A DNA stretch of 64,000 nt from Rhyacophila brunnea (Eukaryota > Arthropoda > Insecta > Trichoptera > Rhyacophilidae): NCBI GenBank assembly GCA_022495005.1, contig JAGYXB010000804.1:434001-498000 (forward strand), written 5' to 3'. How positions within the stretch are numbered: position 1 is the first letter of the stretch; every line of letters starts with the position of its first letter. Positions 46,850-58,880 of the stretch are shown here, one piece after another. The notes under the pieces were generated by a model that did no database searches, was not told where the DNA came from, and worked only from the letters and a program-made list of their open reading frames with translations. Made by a program: the position numbers and the translations under genes.

Positions 46850-47390
46850 TTAAGACTCGGTGTTCCAAGAGAAATCTGAAAAGATTTGATATCTTAACCA
46901 GTGATGAGTGTAGTGAGATACAGGATGCTAGTCATAATATGTTCGTCTGCTCTCGTATCGGGAACATACGGAATAAAGAGAACGTACTAAAAGCGAATGA
47001 CAATATTGCGATCTCCACTACAACGTTTTGAATAAAAATTACATGATTTATTTTTTTTAAGCCCGGTTTAACAAGGTTGACGTGTGATTTTTCAATGAGC
47101 GTGTCGGTTGTACATATTAAAATTGAAGGGTGTATTATCTCCAATAGCGACCCCATTTTCCTAATTTTCGCTAATTATATGTATCAGAGGAGAGGATACA
47201 TCCCTGGCGAAATCACTTTTCCTTTACTGTGGCAGAGCTATCCCGATCTCCACCAACCGCTGGTTCGACGAGACATGTTTTGTGTAAGTACGTGGCAACG
47301 CACGTTCGGAACTGGGAGAAATGGAAACAGCTTAGAAAGGTCTTCTACCAGCAGAAGACTGGTCCAGCCATATGACACTCATTTTAAGAA
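46850..47390 (+). mobile_element. LINE ORF2 C-terminal remnant, second copy
   Basis: Encodes SDECSEIQDASHNMFVCSRI followed by RNKENVL, related to the tail at 1420-1690. Farther on, HVRNWEKWKQLRKVF is followed by a stop near 47372 and may be the end of a second fragment. Frames are broken between them. Confidence 0.4.
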
Positions 47391-47809
47391 AGTTGTTGTC
47401 GTGAATTATGTAATATAAATTGCATTATTTATGGAAATGTATGCTATTCATAGCAGACCTAATCTGAAATGTTGGTTGTATTTTTATAATAGTCTTATGT
47501 CTTTGGGTCACAACACCGACGATAATGCGTACACGATTCCGTTTACAGTATAATATGTAGATACTGAGCAAAAGAAAATCTGCATTAACAGAAATGTCAA
47601 AGGGTAGAAGTTTTCAAGGTTGGAAAGCGAAAGCCGTTGGTAGTATTAAATACAGGACCTCGACTTATAAAGAAAGATATTTGAATGTTAAAAAATCATA
47701 CTTAGATACATTGAAATTGAAAGCGTAAAATAACAACACTTAATGAACATATTACATTAAAACATACCCGTCTGTTTAACTTGCAAACTGGTTATCTTTT
47801 AGCAAGATG
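47391..47809. other. No recognisable feature
   Basis: AT-rich non-coding sequence. Confidence 0.4.
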
Positions 47810-47817
47810 TTCAGGAG

Positions 47818-48544
47818 TAGGGATTCCAATCCCGGGATCCCGAGCTATTTTCGATACCTATGAATCCCGGGATTGATAAACCTAATCCCGAGATTTCGGG
47901 ATTGATTTTTTAACAATTTTTATGGAAAATAAAATAAAAGCGAAAATATAACAGAAAAAATACTTTTAATAAAATATAACTACATTAGAAATAAACTGAG
48001 TTTGAATGAAGTTTGATTTATACCCATGTGTAGGTTGCCGATCCATTTTATTTTTTTCACATAAATTATTAATAATGAGAAAGATTGGAACAAAACAATG
48101 CTTCGCACTTTTAACAAAGTAATTCCACCATGGTATCATACGTTTTACGGCAGTTTCATATTTGGCTGACTAATTCGATTTATGAAGCGGAATGGCCATA
48201 AGTACGCCATGATTATTTGCTTTACTATTTTAAATCTCGCTAATCCATTCATTAAGTCTTTACTATCAGAAACAGCAATCTCCTAATTCACATTATTATT
48301 TATATTGCAAGATTATTTACTTCGATAAACTTCTGTATTTCCAAGATTGAACGTATGCGATATTAACAATAAATGTCTTAAATAGTATAAATTATACTAG
48401 ATTTATTTTTGACCGATTTTATCAATGTTATTTGTAAATATAAAAAAAATGTATTAACAATGGAAAAAATGCCAATCCCGGGATTGTCAAATTGTAATCC
48501 CGAAATCCCGGGATCAGAATTTTGGCTCGGGATTGGATTCCCTA
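47818..48544 (-). mobile_element. hAT-like MITE, CCCGGG family, copy 3 (inverted)
   Basis: Inverted relative to the other full copies. Starts TAGGGATTCCAATCCCGGG; perfect duplication TTCAGGAG (47810-47817, 48545-48552). The zone near 48477 lacks one block of the subterminal array present in copies 1 and 2. Non-coding. Confidence 0.92.
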
Positions 48545-48552
48545 TTCAGGAG

Positions 48553-49369
48553 AGCATAAAAACTGAATAGCGTATTATTTGGGTATGTTATTTTAATCCA
48601 TAACGATTTTTATTGATTTTACATTCAAGATATAACAATAATTTTAAACGTAACTCAAAAAAGTTCAGATACGAATTATTCTCTTTCTCCTGCCATCATA
48701 GAGTTTGGAGATGAGCAGTTTGCGAGTTAAGGCGACGCATGCTTCATTAAAACGCGCCATCTCTAATATGCTTAATTGACAGTCGAATCGAATTTAAAAT
48801 GTATGTCTTCTCTTTTCTTATTATTCTCTCCCCTCTTACTTTACTCATATGAGTCATGTTATGTATAAATGTCATTAATATTTTTCGATTTTTCTTCTCT
48901 AATTCCTTTCTATTTTATGTTATCACTATCTTGTTAGGCTTTACTATATTATATTGTAATCTCTCTTTACATATTTATAATCAATGTAATTATTTGTTTT
49001 CCTCAATGAAATTAAATTTAAAAAAAACTTAGAATTAGAAAAAAGCTTGAAAAAAATATGACGCCAGACAGGACTCCAACCTTTAGGATTGTTTGCAGGT
49101 GGGTGATCAGTGAAACACGTGTGAACACGTTTGATCTCCGTTTATTGAGATGATTATATTATAAAGAAAATGTAACTTTGCAACGCGGGACCATGTGACT
49201 GTGACAAGTTGACAGTCCCGAGGCTCGTCACAGACTGGCTGAATCATGGCCGCCACAGAATTATGTCCATCAGATTTCGACTAATGAGCTTTACCAATTT
49301 AGCCTTACTCTACCTTATTACGGGTAAATAAATAGTAGTAATATAACTGAAACGCTGTATAAATTTTGC
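48553..49369. other. No gene; possible retroposon tail near 49010
   Basis: The T/C-rich stretch 48806-48990 followed by AATGAAATTAAATTT and an A run to about 49027 looks like a LINE 3' untranslated end, but no coding tail precedes it. The rest is unassigned. Confidence 0.3.
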
Positions 49370-50287
49370 GAAACAGCGGTAATTTTCATAACCGATTTCG
49401 GCAAAATTCATGAATTCAAGAATGATAACCTAACCCAGTGGTCGGCAAACTCATTAGTCAATAGAGCCAAATATCTATAATACAACGATTGAGATTTCTT
49501 TTGAGAGCCAAATTAAAAAAAAACTCAAACTATATAATATGTAGGTACACTGTTTATTAACTTAATAAAACTTAAATTGTAAGTATGGTATCCATAAAAT
49601 TAAATCATGACAATGACTGACAAACACTCAATGTGAATAATGGCCTTGCATCTCCTTGGAAAGTTTAGGAAGTCAAGTTTTCATCTTGTTGTTTTTAATT
49701 TTAAGCACGATTCCAGGTTCTCATCAATAAGACAAGACGACTTCTCAATTTACTCTTGATTTACTCTAATAGAAATCTCCTTACCAACTACAAAACTTGC
49801 AATATTAACATTGTTGGAAGATTGTATTCAGTAATTAAATACAGAACTTGATTTTTCTTGACTCTTTTAAAGTTCCTCAACTGCTCTCTTCCTTGCATCA
49901 CCGATACAATATTTAATGCTAAATGACGTGACAGGGCGTGTTTAGTAGTAAAGTATCTCTCCAAATTTGACTTCTTGTTATGCGCCAATTTTTCCCGAAA
50001 ATAATACAGGTCGGTAGGCCATTTAAGTTTTGAAAAAACGCTCGTCTCGGTCCTTCAACTTTAAATTCATGGTTTTCGTCTTCCGTTTTTCTTTTGCTTC
50101 TTCTTTGTAGCCATCTCAAATAGGGCAGAGGGCATTTGTGGCAGAGCCGCACTCAAGGGGCCAAAGAGCCACATGTGGCTCGCGAGCCGCGGTTTGCCGA
50201 CCACTGACCTAACCTAACAAATATTCCAGTATATCGGTTATTTTCAAAATTTGTTTGCCGCTGGTTTTCACTAAATAGACAAGAACC
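49370..50287 (+). mobile_element. Short MITE family S, copy split by a hAT
   Basis: Left part to 49435 and right part from 50207 join into the family-S consensus (TTCATGAATTCAAGAATG, AACCTAAC, ATTCCAGTATATCGG, GACAAGAACC at the right end). The leftmost 25-30 bp are missing. The insertion at 49436-50206 is younger. Confidence 0.75.
49436..50206 (+). mobile_element. hAT MITE, CAGTGGTCGGC family, copy 2
   Basis: Ends CAGTGGTCGGCAAAC and GTTTGCCGACCACTG. Perfect duplication ACCTAACC (49428-49435, 50207-50214), taken from the family-S MITE it entered. The right subterminal part, GAGCCACATGTGGCTCGCG, is more complete than in copy 1. No intact transposase. Confidence 0.93.
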
Positions 50288-50610
50288 ATTTTTGCTAATA
50301 TTGGCGACCGATTTTTGTGGATTAAATCAATAATAAATACTTGCCTTGATTACTACACCTTTCCCGGAAGGTCTCTTCTCTTTTGATGGATAAATTAAAT
50401 GCCTCCAGTGCATTATTGGTAGACGGAGTTCGCTCGGCAACTCCTTCGTACCAATTCTAGTGAGTGGTCAGCCACTGCATATTTAAGTATGTATAATATT
50501 TTATTCACCTTTATCTAGCCATTTGTTTTAGTATACAGCATCAGGAATTCCTACAAATTTTAGTCTTAGTCTAAAGTAAGGTTATATCTTGGAGGTGATT
50601 GTGTAAATTC
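50288..50610. other. No recognisable feature
   Basis: Non-coding spacer between two family-S MITE copies. Confidence 0.4.
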
Positions 50611-50784
50611 GGTACAAGTCGGTTTACGGGAAGCCAGGTGGAAACCGCGCTAATCTTCATAGCTGATTTTGGCATTATTCATGAATTCGGGAAAGAAAAC
50701 CTAACCTAAACTAACAAATAATCCAGTATATCGGCTATTTTCAAAATTTGTTCTCCGATGGTTTCCCCTAAAACGACAAGAACC
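50611..50784 (+). mobile_element. Short palindromic MITE (family S), complete copy
   Basis: 174 bp with ends GGTACAAGTCGGTTTACGGG and, inverted, GGTTCTTGTCGTTTTAGGGG. A perfect 8-bp duplication GTAAATTC flanks it (50603-50610, 50785-50792). This copy defines the family ends. Confidence 0.92.
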
Positions 50785-50792
50785 GTAAATTC

Positions 50793-51530
50793 TATTTTTT
50801 CATACTTTTTAGGCGTCACTTTTTTTCATTTTAGCTATAATCATGATTTGTTCACCATGTTATATTATTCTGAATACCTTGTAAAGGTCAATAAGTTTAT
50901 TTGCTAAGAACGGTAAAATGTCCTAATATCTTCATTGATGTCAAACTACCCTACGACTTAATTTCAGTTCATAATATACCCAACTGGAATATCCATTTGA
51001 TATTTACTGACATACGTGCTCGCCTGAAATTTATGTGAACACGAAAAAATACCGCTAATGCCACTAAATATTTCACAGATATGTAAATAGGGTAGACTTC
51101 GTTAATGTACAAATAAATGCCATAAGGTTTACAGGTCGATGGACTGGATAGCTATTATTTAAGTACAAACACGGAATACTTTATGACAAATGAAGCTCAT
51201 CAAAAAAACCTGAAAAGGGTGGGGTCATTATACTACCTTATACTAAGAACAGTCAGTCACTGAACTACATAATGTTTGATGTAGGATTAAAGCTCCATTC
51301 ATATCTACAAACACTCAACGTGGCAGACACGACATAGTATTCAAAAGTATTCACTCCGACACCTCCGATGACAGGATAATTACCTACAGCGTTCAACAGA
51401 TTTATACTGCATACACTCGGAATGCAACTTAATTTATTCACACATCATAGTAACAATTTTTATACATAACCAGATTATTGAAATAAACCCTGTATTAACG
51501 ATTAGTTATTTCCACGCTTGAGTGCGATCG
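50793..51530. other. No recognisable feature
   Basis: AT-rich non-coding sequence. Confidence 0.4.
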
Positions 51531-51538
51531 GTTGTAAC

Positions 51539-52269
51539 TAGGGAATCCAATCCCGAGCCAAAATTCCGTTCCCGGGATTTCGGGATTACAATTTGACAAT
51601 CCCGGGATCCCGGGACTGGTCCCGGGATTGACATATTTTCCATTGTTAATATAAAAATTTTATATTTACAAATAACATTGATAAAATCGGTCAAAAATAA
51701 ATCTAGTATAATTTATACTATTTAAGACATTTATTGTTAATATTGCATACGTTCAATCTTGGAAATACATAAGTTTAATTGAGTAAATAATATTGTAATA
51801 TATTATAATTTGAATTTAACATGAGATTGCTGTTTCTGATAGTAAAGACTTAATGAATGGATTAGCGACATTTAAAATAGTAAAGCAAATCATGGCCTTT
51901 CCGCTTCATAAATCTAATTAGTCAGCCAAATATGAAACTGCCGTAAAACGTATGAGATCATGGTGGAATTACTTTGTTAATAGTGCGAAGCATTTCTTTT
52001 TTTTTCCAATCTTTCTCATTTTTATTAATTTATGTGAAAAAATAAAATGAATCGGCATGGTTATAAATCAAACTTCATTCAAACTCAGTTTATTTCTAAT
52101 GTAGTTATTTGTTATTAAAAGTATTTTTTCTGTTATATTTTCGTTTTTATTTTATTTTCCATAAAAATTGATAAAAAAAAACAATCCCGAAAGTTTCGGG
52201 ATTATGTTTATCAATCCCGGGATTCATAGGTATCGAAAATAGCTCGGGATCCAAGGATTGGAATCCCTA
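51539..52269 (+). mobile_element. hAT-like MITE, CCCGGG family, copy 4
   Basis: Same ends as copies 1 and 2. Perfect duplication GTTGTAAC (51531-51538, 52270-52277). Small internal deletions relative to copy 1 (around 51800, 51890 and 52060). Non-coding. Confidence 0.93.
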
Positions 52270-52307
52270 GTTGTAACGATGAAAACCGCTTTTAACACAG
52301 GGTGGTT

Positions 52308-53150
52308 TAGCGCATGCTTTAGATTGAATGTGTTGTATGCACTCTTTCAACTGTCAAAACGTGTGTCAAAAAGCAGCATTGCTATTTTATTATATGCGAA
52401 GTATAATTCAAATAAATATAAACATTATGTTTCGTTTTGAATCCTCCAAAATTATAGTATTTTTCGCTTATTTGGCGTAAAATTAATGTGTAATTTACTG
52501 TTATACATTTTTCGCGGAGTCATAAAGTTAGCAACACCAACGTGAAGTTGCACGAATGTTGAACATAAATCCACTGCTTGTGCAACTACGTGCAATACCT
52601 ACTAGTATACTTCGTGTACGCAAGGCATTCATCAAAAATTGATATGTCTACATTTTAATCGCTTCATCTTCTAATTCACTTCAACTTTTTAATTTTAGTT
52701 TTAACACCCAAGTAATTTTGAGCATGCTTTAGTGTGTGTTACGCACCGCGTAAACTGTCCACACTTTTACGTCTAAATTTTCACGGAAAACAGTGTTGAC
52801 ATAATATCAATGAACCCATTCCGAAAAATAAGCACACTGTTTCTTCGCCGCAATCCGCGTTGTCAATTAATAGCATGTCCCCGAAAGAAGAAGCAAGACT
52901 ATATAATTATATTACTGCTTGGACACACTATCACCGGTCCGGATTATTTTTATAATGCTGATTTTATTACAAAGATGTAAAAATATAGTATTTGAAAAAA
53001 AAAACTATAGTACGTAGAACATTTTTCGTTTTGAATCTTTTAGCTTGTTCAGTGTACAATTATAGTGTAGGTACTAATACATTTTCCAGGACTCATTCAG
53101 TTGGCAACACTGACGTGATATGGAAAAGATGTCCATCGGTGATGGAACTA
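52308..53150 (+). repeat. Old diverged tandem duplication
   Basis: 52308-52650 and 52722-53150 share, in the same order, GCATGCTTTAG, TTTCGTTTTGAATC, ATTATAGT, ATACATTTT, AGTTRGCAACAC and ACGTGA. Spacing differs by indels. Plus-strand frames in unit 2 have no recognised product. Confidence 0.55.
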
Positions 53151-53716
53151 TGTGCGCTTGCACTTTCATCACGAAAAATGGCCATTTTGAAACCGGTTTG
53201 AAGCAGGCAATGCGTCGGTTATGCATACACTGCGATGCGTTCATCTAGCGAACGAAAAAATTCCCCAATGTGGCCTCTTATAGAGAACAAATCTAAATCA
53301 GCTGCGTCACGGAAAGTGTCGTGATTTCAACCCTTTTGATGAAATTTTCACAGATTATAATAGTACAAATTAAGCTCATCTCGACAAAGTTCATCTCGAG
53401 CTATTCTTCGATGGGTATGGAATCTGGTGACGATAAACGTCAAGGTAGGTAATCTAAGAGAAAGACACAAGATATTCGACAACGGAATAGGTGGTTTCAT
53501 ATATCTGACGCATGAGAAACATTACTAGAAAATGGTAAGTATGAACAGAAATATTTATTACAAAAAAAAAAACACAAAAACCGCGCGAGATAAAAAAAAA
53601 ACACGAAAAATATTTCAAGCAATCTTAAAGAGATGTTTATTTACACGACACAGAAAAAAATAAGAATTGTTTCCAAAGACTTCCAAAAATAGTGCGAATA
53701 TTATTGTACGTCTACT
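53151..53716. other. No recognisable gene
   Basis: Non-coding; A runs near 53562 and 53594. Confidence 0.4.
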
Positions 53717-54599
53717 TTTATAATCAGAGCTGGATATGGAACCAGACCCGAACCCTGGAATCTGAAAGTCCCGCAATTATTTTAGAACCATTGATTTCGT
53801 ATATTGCGTGCCCCGAACCGGAACCCGTTAAAACCTCGGGAATCCGGGGTTTCAGTTTCAGGTTAATTTAAAAAAAAATGTGCAAGCTGCTTCGCATACT
53901 GGGGCTAGATATTGAAATGTATACATAGGGTAACTGCATTAGTCCCCGGACAGCTTCAGTATACGGACAGTTTTGTACAAATATAACGAAAATAAGCAAA
54001 GTATGAGAGTTTCATATGAAGGATGACTCACATATAGTGCCTGTATTGTTCCTTGACCAATAAAATTATATTTGTCACGCACAAAGGAATTCATTCTATA
54101 GTATTACATTAGTAGTGGTGCACATGCTGACTCAACAAAAAAATATTCGATTTCTTAAAAAATAATTAGTGAACGAAGGATACAAAAAGTACGTTAAAAC
54201 TATGATTATTTCATTTATTCGCTTCAAAGATGTTTCATATTATTCAGTAATATGTTCTTGTATGTTATTCAATGATAAAAATAATGTATTTTGTTAAATT
54301 TAGTTAAATATTTGGTGTCCGGCAACTAAAGTGCAAAATTTTATCTTTTTTTAGTTGTCGGATGCAGTGTCCGGGCACTGAATTTATAAGAGACATTGAG
54401 TATTTGTGTGTGTACAGTATCACATCGAGGCTTGCTTGGTTTTATACAAGTTAGAAAAGGACAAACATAGAATTGTAAATATTTTTAGTTTTCGGACACG
54501 ATTTTATAATTTTGATCCTGCTGTCCGGCGACTAAAATTCAATATTGAATGACCGGACAAAGCTATTTTCTAATTAATTATTATGTATTTACACAATTA

Positions 54600-55077
54600 T
54601 CTCCAATAGCTGGTACGAGTACATCAAATGCAAGCACCAGTTCATCAAGTGTGAGCAATTTAACATTAAAATCTCATCTTTTTTACCCCAAACCTACTCA
54701 ATTTGGGAGTAAAAATAGAATAATAAGACACTGTCAAAGCACCAAGCGCCATTTCTTCGGAAGCGTGGAGGAAGATCATAGAAGAAAAAGTGAAGGATGA
54801 CAAAAGTACAGCAACTCATAAAAGATGAAAGGTCTTCCTTAGAAAAGAGAAGACAAATAAAAAAATAAAAAAAAGGAAAGCAAAAAAGGCGATTTGCCAA
54901 AATTGTTCTGATGGATTAGAAAGTGATGTTGAGGATGGTTTATTAAAGAACATTGGCTGTGATGGATGTGTTTGTTGGTTTCACCTTAAATGCAGGACAA
55001 TGTCTATGTTATCTTATAGTGAAGCATCACTAAAAGATTTTGTATGTAATTTTTGTTTAAACTTAGACCTAAATTAA
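54600..55077 (+). pseudogene. Transposase-like C-terminus with PHD-type zinc finger
   Basis: A Ser/Thr-rich linker (about 54600-54720) and a Lys/Glu-rich stretch with frameshifts at A runs lead into an open frame of about 60 codons ending at 55077. That frame has CxxC, then 17 residues, then CDGCVCWFHLKC, then 17 residues, then CxxC: the C4-H-C3 order of a PHD finger. Such fingers occur at the C-terminus of many insect pogo/Tigger-group DDE transposases. Catalytic residues are absent. Identity as a transposase is inferred from its place in the TA-flanked element; the finger itself is seen directly. Confidence 0.6.
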
Positions 55078-55150
55078 TATGTTTATCACCCGTATAATCA
55101 CTCAGACACCCGTATTACGTTGAACCCCGGTTCCGGGTTTGTAGGTGTTT

Positions 55151-55295
55151 AGACATTAAGTCACATATCCAGGCTATTGGGTTGGGGGTATAGCACTGAA
55201 GCATTTTTTTCTCTGTAACATTAGACATTAAGTCACATATCCAGGCTATTTATTGGGTTGGGGGTATAGCACTGAAGCATTTTTTTCTCTGTAAA
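55151..55295 (+). repeat. Near-perfect 72-bp tandem duplication
   Basis: AGACATTAAGTCACATATCC through CTCTGTAAC is repeated at once, with only a 4-base TTAT insertion and a few end differences. Lies inside the TA-flanked element. High identity shows it is recent. Confidence 0.92.
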
Positions 55296-56294
55296 ACTAC
55301 TGAAGAGTGCTTGATTCAAGCATGGATTTTTTACACTTAGTTCTCTTTTATATTTATGATTGAAAATAGCACTTGAAAACATTTATTTTTCGTCATAGAA
55401 GGGATTAGGATTAGTATTGAAATTTATTTTAGTGTGTTTGGAAATATAATTATGGTGACTGAAGTGTTGAACCTTTTTAAAATTATCAATGGCAATAATT
55501 TAGTTGCCAGCAGTTCTCAAGTATGTTTTTTTTGTAAGCCTGCTTTGCATATTATAGAACACAAACAAAAGTTACACAGTTTGAGATTTTTTGGATGTAA
55601 TAAAAATTAACGTCAAAATTTGGTCAACTCACTTGAGATGTTTATTAGTTTTACCATTTGATTTATGAAGTTCAGTTTTTTATTTCATTTTGCTTTGCTC
55701 AATTTGCACTCAAAATTACTTCGACAGAACTATATGAAAGAAACACATTGAATAAATAAAAATTTGTTTTTTTTTCAAGTTAGCAGTTGCTTGAGTGCTC
55801 ATTGTGAACTATTTCTGCTTTTATTGCATCACTGTATTAACTAAAATTGTTTAAACAAAAAAAAATATTTTTTTAACACCAATACTTGTCTTATTTTCTA
55901 TACGAAATAATCTGTCCGACCACTAAAAATAGTACGTCCGGAAACTAAGATTGTGTGTCCGGAGACTAAAAAAACTAACCATTTTTCTTAAAATGAGAAA
56001 TATGATAGTAATTTACCTAAATATAGATTTTTAAAATATTTATAAACCAAAAGAATATATATGTCAACATTTATAAATCATAACATATTCTGTTTTCTTC
56101 TAAAAATGGAAAAGATAATCGAAAATAAGGTGAGAAAATAGTTAACTGTCCGGATACCAGTGCATTTACCCTATACATTTGTATAATATATTAAGCAATG
56201 TATTGCGCTCACAATCGAATGTGTGTTTGGACCCGGACCATGGACTGACCTTATAGGTTATGGAAGTGGCTTACACACATTTCTCGTAAAACCA

Positions 56295-56935
56295 AAATGT
56301 GTTTCAATTTTCATTTTATTTCAATTTATTTATTTTTAACATATTGTGGACATTACAAATTATAAGTTTAAGACGTTCACAACATGACATTTAGAAACAA
56401 AGAAATATAAAACAGTATTACATAAAAAAGAGATATATCAGTATAGAGATAGATAGTATGTTATTAAACAGTAGAAATGTGTAAATACAAAAAATATAAA
56501 TTAGATAGGTACAAGGAAGTACACCGGATGAGTTAAGGAGACCCTATTTTATGAATTTATAAAATAACGTCCACCTATACTCATCCTCACGTAGGTGGAA
56601 TATATCAACACCCGAAGCAATTTCGTTGAACATAGTTATCGCTCTCCCAATTGGCATTACCAGTGGCAGGTTGGTTCTGCACCTTGGGAGAATAAACAAC
56701 TGATGGTCTCTATTTCTAAGATAGTTATCAGGGACACACAGGTCAACATTGCCCAGAATGGCAGAGTTCTCATTTATACCTCGTATAAGTCGAAAAAAAT
56801 ACGTAGCTAAATAAAGATTTCTTCTAAATTGCAGACTGCAGTATGTAAGCATGCCTAAGAGAAAGTCAGTTGGATAAAGCCACGGATAGTATCCAAACAA
56901 CCTCAAGTAAAGGAGTAGGGTGTGTTATAAAACCT
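56295..56935 (-). mobile_element. 5'-truncated CR1/jockey-type LINE with 3' UTR
   Basis: The minus strand encodes about 125 residues from about 56925 to the stop at 56544. They match the end of reverse transcriptase ORFs: QFRRNLYLATYFFRLIRG, then VDLCVPDNYLRNRDHQLF, then RTNLPLVMPIGRAITMFNE, then DIF. About 250 bp of 3' UTR follows, ending in an AAATAAATAAATTG-rich tail near 56300. The reading frame is intact, so the insertion is fairly young. 5' truncation is the usual outcome of LINE integration. Confidence 0.82.
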
Positions 56936-57096
56936 CTTCATAAAGCGGCCAAGATCCACGTCGTTTGAAATTAAAATTTAAATTAAAATACCTATCAATA
57001 TTATATTTATAATGAACCGAAACCCGGCCATATTCGATTTTTCACTAGAACCGAACGTTTGAAAACATTGGGCGTTCCAGCAGCTCTGCTTACAAT

Positions 57097-57899
57097 ACGT
57101 AGGTATAAACGCCAATGATTTTCATTTTAAATCAATGTGTTGAAGTCTATTTTCCACCGACTAAGTTTTACGACTGCCCGGACGTTTTATGGTACAAATA
57201 ATAATTAATGAATCAATCCAGAATAGCCTTCTGTCTACCTCAGTTCACTTAGTGGCACTGACTTAGAATTTGGTGAATAATATATTATACATTTTGAAAT
57301 AACAACCAGAATAAGGGTGCTTTCAGACGGGACACCGGTGTCGTGCTCGTATATAATAAGGAGGCCTTTGTATTCGAATAAAGAGGCCTTTGTATTATGT
57401 TTACGAAGACCCCAGAGCTAAAAAAGAGTAAAAAAATATATTTTTAGAATATATTATAGATCTACCATCATAAATTGGCATTTCAGCGAGGGCGCTAGTA
57501 TGAAAATATTACCATAACTAACAAAAAAATGGTAATTTATAATTTTTTATTGGTAGTAGATTTCTGTACAAATAGTATGCAATCCATAATTCGAGAAACA
57601 TGTTGTAAAATTAAATGGCATTTGTAACAAATTTATCCTCGATAGACAATTTTAGTTTCAAATCGACCGGCTGCCAACTTACGATGGTAGATCTTTACCT
57701 ACGTCGGAGTGCAAAGTTGTGACGCGTATAAATACTCTTAACAAGTGCTATTTATGCACGGATGTTAAAATTGTCGCGATAATAGCACTTATTGTCGAAA
57801 GCGTGTATAAATCCCTCATTATGGCAACAAAACAATAATCCCAACAGAATTTTTGTTATCTGCGTAATTCTCTCAATAATTGCACATTGTTATACGATA
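57097..57899. other. No recognisable gene
   Basis: Non-coding. The word AGGCCTTTGTATT is duplicated at about 57362 and 57385. Confidence 0.4.
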
Positions 57900-58880
57900 A
57901 TATTAGATATAAAAACTGAATCCTTAAATTAAAACTAATCAAATTCTCACAGTAACATGTTGTATTGTTGAATATTATGGTAACGAATGTTTTTAAATCA
58001 ATACATAAGAGATACATTTAGAAATAAATATTGTATAAAGTATAGTACCTATATAGACTACGAATTGTAATGTTCACATCATAAAACCTATATTTTATTA
58101 TGTTTCTATAGAACACCTACTTGTAGGGGTTCAAAATATTCTCACGATGACCTTTGTCCATTGGAACTACCCAAGTAACAATAGATTTCTGTTCACTGTT
58201 CGATGTATATAAATTCAGTGACGACCCTAGATAAAATGCCGCCTCATTTTTTATACAGTATTTTTCTCATCCTTTCATGAGTGCAGTATCTAAGAAATGT
58301 GCTGTATGGATCCATTACTAACAAAATATCAGACTAATTATTCGCAAATCTGCCCGTGTCATTTCTGGTTATCAAGGACGTCGAAGGGCAACGGCAGTAA
58401 ACTAGATATCGCGAACCCGAAAAAACCAGTGAGCTGAATTTGTTAATGAAAAGATATTTTCGTTATTACTAAGTTAACACATCCACTGCTGACCAGATAA
58501 TTACTAATTAATTACCACATTTAAATATCATGTTAATTATATCTAATGGCCAACTAATGCAAACGCGCCAGTCGCGTTGTCAGCACTAAATGAGTTAGGT
58601 AGCTATTTCTATATATTCCAAATGATTCTCCTCGATTTGCCGCCCTAGAGTAACTGCCGCCCCTCAGCGACGATCAATCTGCCTACCCCCACGGGACGTC
58701 ACTGTATATAATGAGCAAGTAGTCAACGTAAGATGGACTTTTGTACCAGATTCCATAGCGATAAGTTATGTTAAAAACCTGATTCACAATTGTCAATTAA
58801 TTGAATGCAATAAATAATTAATAAGATAAACTCGTTAATTACTAATTTTGGATAATTGTAGCATCCTGGTTGAATTAAAC
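57900..58880 (+). repeat. Paralogous segment B (partner 26850-28140)
   Basis: Matches segment A on both sides of its own hAT insertion. The two hATs (27241 and 58216) belong to different families but sit at about the same place, just after a TATGTATATA/GATGTATATA word. Confidence 0.72.
58216..58704 (+). mobile_element. hAT MITE, CAGTGACG family, copy 2
   Basis: Starts CAGTGACGACCCTAG and ends GGGACGTCACTG. Flanks TATAAATT and TATATAAT are an imperfect 8-bp duplication. Internally rearranged and shorter than the copy at 33767-34537. Non-coding. Confidence 0.82.

Larger units (their letters stand above)
53928..56171 (+). mobile_element. TA-flanked transposon with PHD-finger remnant, 2244 bp
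   Basis: Inverted ends GGGTAACTGCATTAGTCCCC and GGGTAAATGCACTGGTATCC, both followed by CCGGACAG or CGGACAG. TA lies on each side (53926-53927, 56172-56173). The motif GTCCGGxxACTAAA recurs many times in the end regions (for example about 54318, 54527 and 55915-55970), like a transposase-binding array. The centre retains the C-terminal part of a protein (54600-55077). TA target and the C-terminal zinc finger suggest a pogo-like DDE transposon whose catalytic part is deleted. Confidence 0.75.
53725..57088 (+). mobile_element. hAT element hosting two later insertions
   Basis: Starts CAGAGCTGGATATGGAACC and ends CGTTCCAGCAGCTCTG. Flanks TTTATAAT and CTTACAAT agree at 6 of 8 positions, consistent with an old duplication. 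Of its 3364 bp about 2.25 kb is a nested TA-flanked element (53928-56171) and about 640 bp a LINE fragment (56295-56935), leaving roughly 470 bp of its own. Confidence 0.65.

Noticed and set aside
56595..56810. Plus-strand open frame
   Set aside because: It is the antisense shadow of the LINE reverse transcriptase tail on the minus strand.
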